From Flavobacteriales bacterium (GTDB lineage Bacteria; Bacteroidota; Bacteroidia; Flavobacteriales_F; PHOS-HE28), in NCBI GenBank assembly GCA_020437805.1, contig JAGQVV010000160.1, positions 1-40,549 of the forward strand: DNA of 40,549 nucleotides, read 5' to 3'. Both the position numbers and the translations under genes were made by a program. How positions within the stretch are numbered: the first letter of the stretch is position 1; each line of letters starts with the position of its first letter. The notes under the pieces were generated by a model. The model was not told the DNA's origin. It saw only the letters and a list, made by a program, of their open reading frames with translations, and searched no databases. Of the stretch, positions 24,645 through 32,942 are shown in pieces.

Positions 24645-25214
24645 CTACGTGATCCGGCCAAAATGTTGCATCAGTTCCCTAGGCAACGCGCTCAACCACC
24701 ACAGCACCACGCCCGTGCACACGGAAACATTCAACGAATGCTTACTGCCCTGTTGGGGCACCACCACACATGCATCCGCGGCTTCCACCACGGCGTCCGA
24801 CACGCCGTGCAACTCGTTCCCGAGCACCAAGGCCAAGGGGCGGTCTTGAGGTGCTTCCATGGTGTGAAGTGGCGTGGCTTCGGCCGTTTGCTCCACTGCC
24901 ACCACGTGGTAGCCTTCGGCCTTCAATTGTTCCACCGCCTCATGGGCACTGGTGGCGGTCGTCCACGGGACGGATACGGTGGCACCCAAGGCTGTTTTCT
25001 CGATCTCACGATGGGGCGGTCGGGGCGTGAAACCGCAGAGCACGATCCCTTCGGCCCCGAACGCATCCGCGGTACGGAAGATCGAGCCGACGTTATGCCT
25101 GCTCCGCACATCGTCCAGCACCAAGCGCACAGGGTTTTTTAGAGCATTCCGGTGAGCGGTAGGCTCGGGGCGGTCCAACTCCTCCATCGTCAACTTTCGG
25201 TCCGATCGTGGCAT
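24645..25214 (-). CDS. TrmH-family (SpoU) RNA 2'-O-methyltransferase
   Basis: The 189-residue enzyme uses S-adenosylmethionine to methylate a ribose in tRNA or rRNA. It has the three SPOUT motifs: motif 1 RSRHNVGSIFRTADAFGAEG with the catalytic Arg near 46, motif 2 PLALVLGNELHGVSD, and motif 3 VVVPQQGSKHSLNVSVCTGVV that forms the trefoil knot. It lacks an N-terminal substrate-binding domain, so it is the short form; which RNA it modifies is not clear. The frame stays open far upstream (to 26051) because it is antisense to mutS, but homology begins near MPRSDRKLTMEEL, so ATG 25214 is used. It is divergent from mutS; a TAnnTTCG box for it lies at 25327-25334. Confidence 0.93.
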   Translation of the reverse strand: MPRSDRKLTMEELDRPEPTAHRNALKNPVRLVLDDVRSRHNVGSIFRTADAFGAEGIVLCGFTPRPPHREIEKTALGATVSVPWTTATSAHEAVEQLKAEGYHVVAVEQTAEATPLHTMEAPQDRPLALVLGNELHGVSDAVVEAADACVVVPQQGSKHSLNVSVCTGVVLWWLSALPRELMQHFGRIT

Positions 25215-25326
25215 GATTGTTCGGAAAATGTGTAGAACGGTGGCCGTTCCACGGGTGTACAGGCGATCGCAGTGAATTAACTTGGCCGGCTTCGCCGAAT
25301 GGGCTCGACGCTGATCCCATCCAAGG

Positions 25327-25334
25327 CGAAAATA
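25327..25334 (-). promoter_or_regulatory. possible -7 box of the TrmH-family gene
   Basis: The minus strand reads TATTTTCG, identical to the hppA box, with a minus-strand TTG (25357-25359) 22 bases further upstream. It would give a leader of about 110 bases. Confidence 0.4.
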
Positions 25335-25352
25335 GGGCGGTCCATCCGGAGC

Positions 25353-28010
25353 ATGGCAATGAAAGGCAAAGCGATATCCCCACTGATGCAGCAATTCGGC
25401 AGCATCAAGGCCCAGTATCCCGATGCGCTCCTGCTCTTCCGCGTCGGTGATTTCTACGAGACCTTCGGGAGCGATGCCGTGAAAGCATCCGCCGTGTTGG
25501 GCATCACTCTCACCAAACGGAACAACGGCTCGGATAGCGAGACCGAATTGGCCGGCTTTCCCCACCATTCCTTGGAGAATTACCTGCCAAAGCTGGTGCG
25601 GGCCGGGTTCCGGGTGGCTATTTGTGACCAACTCGAGGATCCGAAGGCGACCAGGACGATCGTCAAAAGAGGGGTCACCGAGGTGGTCACCCCGGGGGTG
25701 GCGTACAGCGATCATGTCCTGGACCATCGAGCGAACAACTGGTTGGCTTCCATATGTGTTCAGGGTGGGCGCTATGGCCTGGCCTTCCTGGATGTCACCA
25801 CGGGTGAGTTCGTGGTGGCCGAGGAGGAACAGGAGGAAGCAGGGCGCTTGGTGGATCGCCATGCACCGAGTGAGCTGCTGTACCCAAGGGGAAACGTTGA
25901 TCCAATGTTGACCCGATTGGGCAACGCATACAACGGATATACCATGGACGACTGGGCCTTTACGGACGACTTCGCCCGGGAACGCCTCTTGGATCAGTTC
26001 TCCACTGCCACGTTGAAAGGATTCGGGATCGAGGATCTGAAGCTCGGCCAACGAGCCGCTGGCGCGATCCTACAGTACCTGGGGGAGACACGGCATGAAC
26101 GCTTGGCCCATTTGGACCGCATCGGCTGGATACGACCGGAAACCCATGTGGGATTGGATCGCTTCACAGTGCGCAACCTCGAACTCGTATCGCCGGTGAA
26201 TGAAGGTGCGCGTACCTTGTTACAAGCCATGGATCGGTGCATTACGCCCATGGGCTCCCGCCTGCTGAAACGCTGGCTTTTGTTCCCTTTGGTGGATCCC
26301 TCCACGATAGCTTCACGCCATGACCGGGTCGATGCGTTGATGAAGGATGCCAACTTGATGGAGGGCATGGGCCGTTCACTGGACCGTATCGGTGATCTGG
26401 AGCGCTTGGTGGGCAAAGCAAGCGCGGGAAGGATAAACCCCCGGGAATTGCTACAGGTCCATCGTGCTTTGGAGGCCACACGGGAATTACGCAACACCTT
26501 GGCGTCCGGGTCAGGCATCATCTCACGCCTTGCGAAGGAACTGACGGTACCCAAGGGTCTTTCGGAACGCATTTCAGCCACCATCGAGGAGGAGACCCCG
26601 GTGAATCCTTCGAAAGGTGGCGTGATCAAGACGGGTGTCAGCAAGGAGTTGGACGAATTGAGGCACGTCAGTGGCCATGCCAAGGAGTTGCTTTTGGACG
26701 TGCAACGTCGGGAGAGCGATCGGACCGGGATCCCATCCTTGAAGGTGGGATTCAACAATGTGTTCGGGTACTATCTGGAAGTGCGCAATACGCACAAGGA
26801 TAAGGTGCCGCCTGAATGGGTCCGGAAGCAGACCCTGGTGGGTGCTGAGCGTTACATCACCGATGAATTGAAGACACTTGAGGAGAAGATCCTAGGTGCG
26901 GAGGAGCGGATCCTTGCGTTGGAGCATGAGCATTATGGGGTTTTGGTGGAGCATGTGGTCGGCCATGTGGGTGCGTTGCGGACGCTGGCCGCGGCCTTGG
27001 CCGAATGGGATGTCATCCTGGGGTTTGCCTTGAATGCACAGAGTTGGAACTATTGCAGGCCCACCATGACAGAAGGGCGGGTCTTGGATATCCGGGATGG
27101 CCGGCATCCGGTGATCGAACAACAGTTGCCACCCGATGCGCCCTATGTTGAGAACGACCTATTGCTCGATCCGGAGGATCGTCAGCTCCTTATGATCACA
27201 GGACCTAACATGAGCGGTAAGAGCGCGTTGTTGCGTCAGGCAGCCTTGATCGTGTTGATGGCGCAGGTGGGCAGCCATGTTCCTGCAAAGGCCGCGACGA
27301 TCGGTATCGTGGACCGTATCTTCACGCGTGTAGGCGCTTCCGACAATCTCACCACGGGTGAGAGCACGTTCATGGTGGAAATGAACGAGACCGCGAGCAT
27401 CCTGAACAATCTCAGCGATCGGAGCTTGGTGTTGTTGGACGAGATCGGTCGTGGAACAAGCACTTACGACGGGATCTCGATCGCATGGGCGATCTCGGAA
27501 TTCCTTCACGATCACGCGGGCAGGCCCAAGACGATGTTCGCCACCCATTACCATGAGCTCAATGAGATGGCCGCGAGTTTTCCACGGATCAGCAACGCGA
27601 GCGTTGCCGTTCGCGAGGCTCAGGGTAGGGTGCTCTTCCTGCGGAAACTCGTGCCTGGCGGCAGCGATCGTAGTTTCGGGATACACGTGGCCGAGTTGGC
27701 GGGCATGCCGGCGCGCGTGCTGCAACGAGCGCGTAACGTCCTGGCCCATCTGGAGGCCAGCCACGCGGGTGATCTGGGTCAGGCGCCGGATCCGGAAGGA
27801 CCACAGCGCCCGTCCAAAGCCATTCCAGCGGGGATCGGTAAGGAACTTCAACTCAGCTTTTTCCAACTCGATGACCCCGCCTTGGAGCGGATACGGAAGC
27901 AGATCGCGGACCTGGACATCGATACGCTGACCCCTGTGGAAGCACTGTTCAAGTTGAACGAGATCAAACGGATGGTGACACCGGAAAAGGCACGCTTGAA
28001 AAAGGCATAG
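25353..28010 (+). CDS. mutS: DNA mismatch repair protein MutS
   Basis: MutS recognises mismatches and small loops and recruits MutL. The mismatch-binding Phe-x-Glu is in LFRVGDFYETFGSDA near the N-terminus. The connector, lever and clamp domains follow, and the C-terminal ATPase has Walker A GPNMSGKSALLRQ, the signature ASDNLTTGESTFMVEM, and Walker B SLVLLDEIGRGTSTYDG. The final LDIDTLTPVEALFKLNEIKRM is the canonical tetramerisation-proximal end. With ATG 25353 (MAMKGKAISPLMQQFG) the protein is 885 residues, matching close relatives; ATG 25299 or 25359 are alternatives. A weak -7-like TAACTTGG is at 25278. MutL is not in this window. Confidence 0.97.
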   Translation: MAMKGKAISPLMQQFGSIKAQYPDALLLFRVGDFYETFGSDAVKASAVLGITLTKRNNGSDSETELAGFPHHSLENYLPKLVRAGFRVAICDQLEDPKATRTIVKRGVTEVVTPGVAYSDHVLDHRANNWLASICVQGGRYGLAFLDVTTGEFVVAEEEQEEAGRLVDRHAPSELLYPRGNVDPMLTRLGNAYNGYTMDDWAFTDDFARERLLDQFSTATLKGFGIEDLKLGQRAAGAILQYLGETRHERLAHLDRIGWIRPETHVGLDRFTVRNLELVSPVNEGARTLLQAMDRCITPMGSRLLKRWLLFPLVDPSTIASRHDRVDALMKDANLMEGMGRSLDRIGDLERLVGKASAGRINPRELLQVHRALEATRELRNTLASGSGIISRLAKELTVPKGLSERISATIEEETPVNPSKGGVIKTGVSKELDELRHVSGHAKELLLDVQRRESDRTGIPSLKVGFNNVFGYYLEVRNTHKDKVPPEWVRKQTLVGAERYITDELKTLEEKILGAEERILALEHEHYGVLVEHVVGHVGALRTLAAALAEWDVILGFALNAQSWNYCRPTMTEGRVLDIRDGRHPVIEQQLPPDAPYVENDLLLDPEDRQLLMITGPNMSGKSALLRQAALIVLMAQVGSHVPAKAATIGIVDRIFTRVGASDNLTTGESTFMVEMNETASILNNLSDRSLVLLDEIGRGTSTYDGISIAWAISEFLHDHAGRPKTMFATHYHELNEMAASFPRISNASVAVREAQGRVLFLRKLVPGGSDRSFGIHVAELAGMPARVLQRARNVLAHLEASHAGDLGQAPDPEGPQRPSKAIPAGIGKELQLSFFQLDDPALERIRKQIADLDIDTLTPVEALFKLNEIKRMVTPEKARLKKA

Positions 28011-28013
28011 GGC

Positions 28014-28043
28014 TTGTGATGTTCCGAACCGGTGCTATATTTG
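28014..28043 (+). promoter_or_regulatory. promoter of tRNA-Gly
   Basis: TTG at 28014-28016, 19 bases, then TATATTTG at 28036-28043: the best full match to the Bacteroidota promoter consensus in the window. It lies just after the mutS stop codon and about 43 bases before the tRNA. Confidence 0.7.
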
Positions 28044-28086
28044 CCGCCTCATTCGCGAAAGCGGTCACGCCGAGCGGGTATTCATT

Positions 28087-28159
<73 letters not shown>

Positions 28160-28165
28160 CAGGTA

Positions 28166-28195
28166 GATGCCTCCCACGGGAGGCATCACTATTTT
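28166..28195 (+). terminator. terminator between tRNA-Gly and tRNA-Leu
   Basis: GATGCCTCCC and GGGAGGCATC form the stem (9-10 pairs) with a very short loop, followed by ACTATTTT. It separates the two tRNA transcripts. Confidence 0.75.
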
Positions 28196-28239
28196 CGGAC
28201 GGTCTTGTTGATCCTGGCCTTTGGCGTGGGTACGACAAG

Positions 28240-28324
28240 GCCCGGGTGGTGAAATGGTAGACACGAGGGACTTAAAATCCCTTGGTCCGTAAGGGCTGTG
28301 CGGGTTCAAGTCCCGCCCCGGGCA
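28240..28324 (+). tRNA. tRNA-Leu (anticodon TAA)
   Basis: The 85-base class II tRNA has acceptor GCCCGGG/CCCGGGC, D-loop with TGGTAGA, anticodon stem AGGGA/TCCCT with loop CTTAAAA (anticodon TAA), an extended variable arm and T-arm GCGGGTTCAAGTCCCGC. Discriminator is A, as required for Leu. CCA is not encoded. The glutamyl-Q synthetase gene begins 24 bases downstream. Confidence 0.97.
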
Positions 28325-28347
28325 CTATTCCGAAGGAACCTCACGCA

Positions 28348-29205
28348 ATGATCATCCATGGAGGCCGTAGCCGATTGGCCCCTACACCCAGTGGATACCT
28401 CCATGCGGGCAATGCGTTCAATTTCCTGGTCACAGCGTTGTTGGCGGAGCACTTCAGCAGCACGCTCGTTCTACGGATCGATGATATTGACGCCGAGCGT
28501 ATCCGTCCTGAATACGTGGAGGACATCTTCCGGTCAATGGAGTGGCTCGGTATCCGGGCGGATGATGGGCCCTCCGGACCGGAGGAATTGTATCGGACAT
28601 GGTCCCAGGTCCATCGTATGCCTCGCTACGTTGAATTGTTCGATGCGCTAAAGCGGCAAGGTCATTTGTACCCATGCGTGTGCTCCCGCGCCGAAATGGC
28701 CGAACGAGTGTCGCGGTGCGCGCCGCATTCGTGCAGGACGGACCCTCCGGCCCAAGTACCCGGCGGAACGCCATGGAGGCTCAGCATACCTCGGCCTTGC
28801 CCTTCGACTCTCTTGGACCTGCAGGGCCGTGTTGATGAACATAATCTGGCCGTGATGATGGAGGATCCCATCGTACTTGTTCGCGGAACGGGTCGACCTG
28901 CTTACCAACTGGTGTCCTTGATGGATGATGTTGATATGGACATCACATTCATTGTTCGTGGTGCGGACCTTCTGCCTTCCTCGGTTTGCCAAAGTCACAT
29001 GGCCGAACGCGCAGGACTTGAAGCATTCCGGGAAGTCCGCTTCCTGCACCACCCGTTGACCACTGGACCGGATGGTCGGAAGTTGTCGAAGTCGGCCGGG
29101 GCATCCTCATTGTGCGCCATGCGCGAGTCCGGGGGATCCCCGGATGTGCTCCGGCAGGAGGCGGAGCGCTATGTGGATGAGCTTCTGGGCAGCTTCAATG
29201 CCTGA
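28348..29205 (+). CDS. gluQ: glutamyl-Q tRNA(Asp) synthetase
   Basis: This short class I synthetase-like enzyme (285 residues) attaches glutamate to the queuosine base in the anticodon of tRNA-Asp. The HIGH-region motif is RLAPTPSGYLHAGNAFNFL and the KMSKS-region motif is GRKLSKSAGAS; a Cys cluster CVCSRAEM plus CAPHSC matches the zinc site of the family. The anticodon-binding domain of true glutamyl-tRNA synthetase is absent, as expected for GluQ. It follows tRNA-Leu by 24 bases, with the start fixed at ATG 28348 because the open frame upstream runs through the tRNA. Its last 11 bases overlap the end of the convergent Fic-like gene. A truncated GltX paralogue is the alternative. Confidence 0.9.
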   Translation: MIIHGGRSRLAPTPSGYLHAGNAFNFLVTALLAEHFSSTLVLRIDDIDAERIRPEYVEDIFRSMEWLGIRADDGPSGPEELYRTWSQVHRMPRYVELFDALKRQGHLYPCVCSRAEMAERVSRCAPHSCRTDPPAQVPGGTPWRLSIPRPCPSTLLDLQGRVDEHNLAVMMEDPIVLVRGTGRPAYQLVSLMDDVDMDITFIVRGADLLPSSVCQSHMAERAGLEAFREVRFLHHPLTTGPDGRKLSKSAGASSLCAMRESGGSPDVLRQEAERYVDELLGSFNA

Positions 29206-30334
29206 ACGCCAGTAGGCGCTCCAGACGTACCCTGAACCCATGAGGTCCTCGAAGCACGGTGCCGATATGTTCGAGATGGTCGATATCACGCCGGAGCGTC
29301 TTTTCAGATACCCCGGCATACATCTTCGCTAGTGTCGGGGATAGGGTGGGTATCGCGTTCAATGCCACCGGTCCATCCTGCAAAGCGAGGTCCAGTAGGA
29401 TCTGCTCTTGTCGCCGCGCTGGTGCTGCTTCGGATCCCGCGAACAGGTCGGCAAGGTATGCACGCCACTGTCCTTGGGCTTGTATGATCCTTGCTCGGGA
29501 CCGCAATTCGGTCAGTCCTTTGTTCAACCCTCGCAACCCGAAGGCCAAAAAGGGTATGGCATCGGGTACCCCGAGGGCCGCCTGTTGCACCTGCCGCCTG
29601 TATTCATGCTGGTGCTGAAGGAAGAACGTGGATAGGAGATGCCCCGGAACACTACCTGCACCCGCAGAGACCAGGATATGTTGGACCATGGTACCGGTGA
29701 TGCGTGCGTTCGTGGAACTGAATGGGCGTATCCACTGGATGTGGAGTTCGGTGATCAATGCATGCAAGAGGGCATAGGCCATGCGCTCCTCATTGGCGGG
29801 TGCGGCAAGCTCAGGTCCTTGAAGCCAATCAAGGAGTTCGGTCATGAATAGCGGGATGACATCAGGCGGTACTCCGTCCAGTGCTTTTGTTCCTGCAGGG
29901 ATCGTTCGCCAACGGCCATTGTCCCGCGCGCTGGTCGGATCGATCAAAAGGGCCTTTTGGTACGACAGGACCATGTCGGGGTCGAGACGTGGGAGATTCG
30001 AACCATCTGCGGCGATGCGTTGCCAAACATAGAGCAGGCCATCCAATTCCAGGAGACCTTGCTCCTGTGAGGGTAGTACCTTCAGGACTCCGGTCAAGTG
30101 CTGCATGACACGGCTCACGGTCAGCGACGAACCGTCCATGACCATCCGTGCGTGGATCCCTTCTGCGATGGTCTCCCGCTCAAGAGCCTTGCCCTCGGCG
30201 AGTGGTAGTGGTACCCGCGTCAAGGTCCTGATCCCGGTCACACATTCTCCGAGAACGAGCCAAAACGAAGGTGGCGCTTGTCGGAGGTCCAGACGAAAAT
30301 CCAGCCATGTTATCGTCTCGTCGAATGCCCGCAT
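29195..30334 (-). CDS. Fic-family protein with degenerate active site and C-terminal winged helix
   Basis: Active Fic enzymes transfer AMP from ATP to proteins using HPFx2GNGRx2R. The 379-residue protein keeps the Fic architecture: the N-terminal ITWLDFRLDLRQAPPSFWLVLGE segment, the HARMVMDGSSLT region equivalent to the helix-alpha motif (61-72), and LHIQWIRPFSSTNARITGTM (198-216). Aligned to the core, catalytic His is Arg203 and both Gly residues are changed to Thr208 and Ala210, while Phe205, Asn209 and Arg211 remain. Catalysis as AMP transferase is therefore unlikely. The last 50 residues (LAKMYAGVSEKTLRRDIDHLEHIG) form a DeoR-like winged helix, so it may be a regulator. Its start codon lies in an 11-base inverted repeat. 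Confidence 0.85.
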   Translation of the reverse strand: MRAFDETITWLDFRLDLRQAPPSFWLVLGECVTGIRTLTRVPLPLAEGKALERETIAEGIHARMVMDGSSLTVSRVMQHLTGVLKVLPSQEQGLLELDGLLYVWQRIAADGSNLPRLDPDMVLSYQKALLIDPTSARDNGRWRTIPAGTKALDGVPPDVIPLFMTELLDWLQGPELAAPANEERMAYALLHALITELHIQWIRPFSSTNARITGTMVQHILVSAGAGSVPGHLLSTFFLQHQHEYRRQVQQAALGVPDAIPFLAFGLRGLNKGLTELRSRARIIQAQGQWRAYLADLFAGSEAAPARRQEQILLDLALQDGPVALNAIPTLSPTLAKMYAGVSEKTLRRDIDHLEHIGTVLRGPHGFRVRLERLLAFRH

Positions 30335-30356
30335 CTGTGTCCAAAGATGCGGGCAT
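30325..30356. repeat. 11-base inverted repeat across the start of the Fic-like gene
   Basis: ATGCCCGCATC (30325-30335) and GATGCGGGCAT (30346-30356) are perfectly complementary, separated by 10 bases. The left arm contains the start codon; a minus-strand -7-like CATCTTTG (30342-30349) sits in the loop and right arm. It could be an operator or a translation-blocking hairpin. Confidence 0.7.
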
Positions 30357-30477
30357 CATGAAATCCTGGAAAACAAGTAGTTGTATAAATGATGAACAAG
30401 TTCATGTCCACATCCATGTCCGACTGATCGTCCATCGCAATGTCCACGGTGGGATCGTCGAACAACAGGGGCGTTGA

Positions 30478-31125
30478 TCAGAGCCCGCCCTGCAAAAGAG
30501 CGATCAATGTGATCAACCCGGCCAGTGCCCCGATGGTCAAGGCGGCCACGGCGAATCCTTTGCCCGACCATTCATTCGTTCGTCCCTTCTTCACCGCGAT
30601 GGCGGCTACCAGAAGCGTGAGAATGACAGCAATGACAATGACCGGCGCACTGGTCCCAAGGATCCCATACGTGATGGTCCCAAGAGCAAGGGCAAAGGCG
30701 GGTATGGCCCATGGATTGAAATGCGGGGATGGAGTATCCTCCGGGACGATCGATGGAACTGTGGTGGTGCCGATTTCCTGCGTGTCGCGGATCTCGACCG
30801 GTGAGGCGATCAACGAGGCTTGGATCGAAGGACTTGCAACTACTGGACCACGCACCGGTACTGCAGGGTATATGTCGGACGTAAAGGCTGGATCCCTCAA
30901 GGCGACCACAGGGATGGTGGTGCGCCTTGTCAAGTGTTCCCGTTCAGTTCCGGGCTCCGTGCGCAGTGTTGAGCTACTTGAACGGAGGTCGATGTGCCAG
31001 CCCGACTGATGCCTACGTTTCTGGATCCCTCCATCATGGACCGTCCCTCGCACCCCGGAGCAGCCCGTTGATCCGAATGTGAGGAGCACGGCCACTACGA
31101 CACAAGGCTTCGATGTTGCTTCCAT
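30478..31125 (-). CDS. small membrane lipoprotein-like protein of unknown function
   Basis: The 215-residue product begins with a hydrophobic signal ending in GSTGC (Cys22), a possible but non-standard lipobox. A short motif IQKRRHQSGWHIDL follows; similar Lys/Arg-rich QKR-x-GWH/FH motifs occur near the N-terminus of many small Flavobacteriales membrane proteins. A low-complexity Thr/Pro/Ser region (about 65-130) precedes a block of hydrophobic segments (AIPAFALALGTITYGIL, PVIVIAVILTLLVAAIAV, GFAVAALTIGALAGLITL). So it is probably an envelope protein with a flexible middle. It lies between the Fic-like gene (143 bases away) and ade. I do not know the function. Confidence 0.7.
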   Translation of the reverse strand: MEATSKPCVVVAVLLTFGSTGCSGVRGTVHDGGIQKRRHQSGWHIDLRSSSSTLRTEPGTEREHLTRRTTIPVVALRDPAFTSDIYPAVPVRGPVVASPSIQASLIASPVEIRDTQEIGTTTVPSIVPEDTPSPHFNPWAIPAFALALGTITYGILGTSAPVIVIAVILTLLVAAIAVKKGRTNEWSGKGFAVAALTIGALAGLITLIALLQGGL

Positions 31126-31158
31126 TCGTGGTGGAAGGTAGGCTTGCTATGGCTTGGT

Positions 31159-32775
31159 TCAGACTTCGAGCAAGCGGAAGGTGTCCGCGTCGAAGAGCCC
31201 TTTATCGCTCATTTTCAAGTGCGGGATCACGAGCAGGGCCATGAACGAGAGCGTCATGTACGGGGCGGAGAGCGTGCTGCCCAGCGCTTTCGCCTCCCTA
31301 TCCATGGCAGCGTATGCGTCGGCAACGGTGTACGCATCGGCATCGGTCATGATCCCGGCGACCGGCAGTGGCAGTATCCGGTGATGGTCCCCATGGGCCA
31401 AACTGATCCCGCCTTTTTCCCGGATCACCAAGTTGATGGCTTGGCAGAGATCAATATCGTTGGTGCCAACAGCAACGATATTGTGGCTATCATGGGCGAC
31501 ACTTCCTGCGATCGCCCCACGTTGGAAACCGGATCCGGTGATCCAGCCCACGGCCGGCGGAGCCTCATGGTAGCGGTTCACCACCACGATCTTCAGGAGG
31601 TCCTTCTTCGGGTCCGCTACGGTGGCACCATCCTTCAGGGTAGGAGGCATCCAGCGCTTCTTGGTGATGAGCTGCCCATCCAGCGCTTCGATCACCAAGA
31701 GGTCCTTGTCCGTGGCTTCGAAGTGCAGATCACTGATTTTCAGTGGCTTGCAGTTGAATCTATTGGGTCGTTCGCTGGATACGCGTTGAATGTGGCTGTG
31801 GCCGTTCTCAGCAACGAGTTCTCCGTTGATCCAGGTACGGATCACCTTGAATTCCTTCAGATCGGCCACTTGGATCATGTCCGCCATATCGCCCACCCGC
31901 AGGCGACCGACCGGAAGGTCATAGTGCTCTATGGGGGCCAAGCAGGCCGTGTAGAGGATATCGAACACATCGATACCGTGCTCCACTGCTCTTGCACAGA
32001 GGTCGTTGATATGGCCCTCGACCAGTCCATCCGGGTGTTTATCATCGCTGCAGAACATCATTTGGCGTGGATGGTCATGTAGTAGGCCGATGAGCGCCTC
32101 GAAGTTCTTCGCTGCACTGCCTTCCCTGATCTGGATCTTCATACCATGTCCCAGCTTTCCAGCGGCCTCCTCTGCCGTAAAGCATTCATGGTCGGTGCCG
32201 ATACCTGCTGCGATGTACTGTTCGGCCGCTCGGCCGTGAAGCCCTGGAGCGTGACCGTCCACGGGTTTGCCCAGACGCTTGGCATGGGCGATCTTCTTCA
32301 GCAGTTCGGGGTCTCCGTTCAGCACTCCCGGGAAGTCCATCACCTCGCTGAGGTAGACGATCTCCGGGCGTTCCAGCAATTCACCCACTTGGTCCGGATC
32401 GATACGTGCGCCAGCCGTTTCGAAGGTTGTGGCCGGTACGCAGCTCGGGGCCCCGAAGTAGAAGTGGAATGGTACCTGTTTTCCGTTCTCGACCATGAAG
32501 TCCACACCGGCAACGCCTAGGACGTTCGCGATCTCATGCGGGTCGCTGATCGTGGCCACGGTGCCATGCACCACCGCCAAGCGAGCGAATTCGCTGGGGA
32601 TAAGCATGGAACTTTCCACGTGCACATGCGCATCGATGAACCCCGGCATCAAATAGCCCTTCACGGGACCTTCGACCGCACGGATGGAGGTGATGCGACC
32701 ATCCTCGATGGTGATCTCTGATGCTTGGATCCGACGACCTTGAATGTCGACGAGATTTCCGGTAACGGTGGTCAT
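31159..32775 (-). CDS. ade: adenine deaminase
   Basis: The enzyme hydrolyses adenine to hypoxanthine and ammonia in purine salvage. It is an amidohydrolase with a binuclear metal site: MPGFIDAHVHVESS (His50, His52), SDPHEIANV with Asp78 and His80, EVMDFPG around Glu144, DGHAPGL (His175) and FCSDDKH (242-247), all in the order seen in the AdeC family. The C-terminal domain begins after the IEHYDLPVGRLRVGDMADMI strand. Length is 538 residues, close to the usual 550-600. It sits 33 bases upstream of the membrane lipoprotein and is divergent from the META-domain gene across 167 bases. A TAnnTT box is not clear. It belongs with the nucleoside and purine salvage set in this window. Confidence 0.96.
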   Translation of the reverse strand: MTTVTGNLVDIQGRRIQASEITIEDGRITSIRAVEGPVKGYLMPGFIDAHVHVESSMLIPSEFARLAVVHGTVATISDPHEIANVLGVAGVDFMVENGKQVPFHFYFGAPSCVPATTFETAGARIDPDQVGELLERPEIVYLSEVMDFPGVLNGDPELLKKIAHAKRLGKPVDGHAPGLHGRAAEQYIAAGIGTDHECFTAEEAAGKLGHGMKIQIREGSAAKNFEALIGLLHDHPRQMMFCSDDKHPDGLVEGHINDLCARAVEHGIDVFDILYTACLAPIEHYDLPVGRLRVGDMADMIQVADLKEFKVIRTWINGELVAENGHSHIQRVSSERPNRFNCKPLKISDLHFEATDKDLLVIEALDGQLITKKRWMPPTLKDGATVADPKKDLLKIVVVNRYHEAPPAVGWITGSGFQRGAIAGSVAHDSHNIVAVGTNDIDLCQAINLVIREKGGISLAHGDHHRILPLPVAGIMTDADAYTVADAYAAMDREAKALGSTLSAPYMTLSFMALLVIPHLKMSDKGLFDADTFRLLEV

Positions 32776-32942
32776 GGTCCGGCGAAGGTCGCAAGAACCA
32801 CCGCAATGCGCGTTCCTTGGGAACGTTGGGAAGTGCCGGTCCTCGGAAGCGGTCCATCACAAGTCGAACGGTCCATCGCACGCGCTTCGAGGAGGGGGGC
32901 ATCTTGCGTCTAACTTCCATCCCGAGACCAACACTCCACCCC

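Noticed and set aside
24645-26051. 468-codon open frame extending the TrmH-family gene upstream
   Set aside because: Beyond 25214 it runs antisense to mutS and does not resemble any protein; homology starts at MPRSDRKL.
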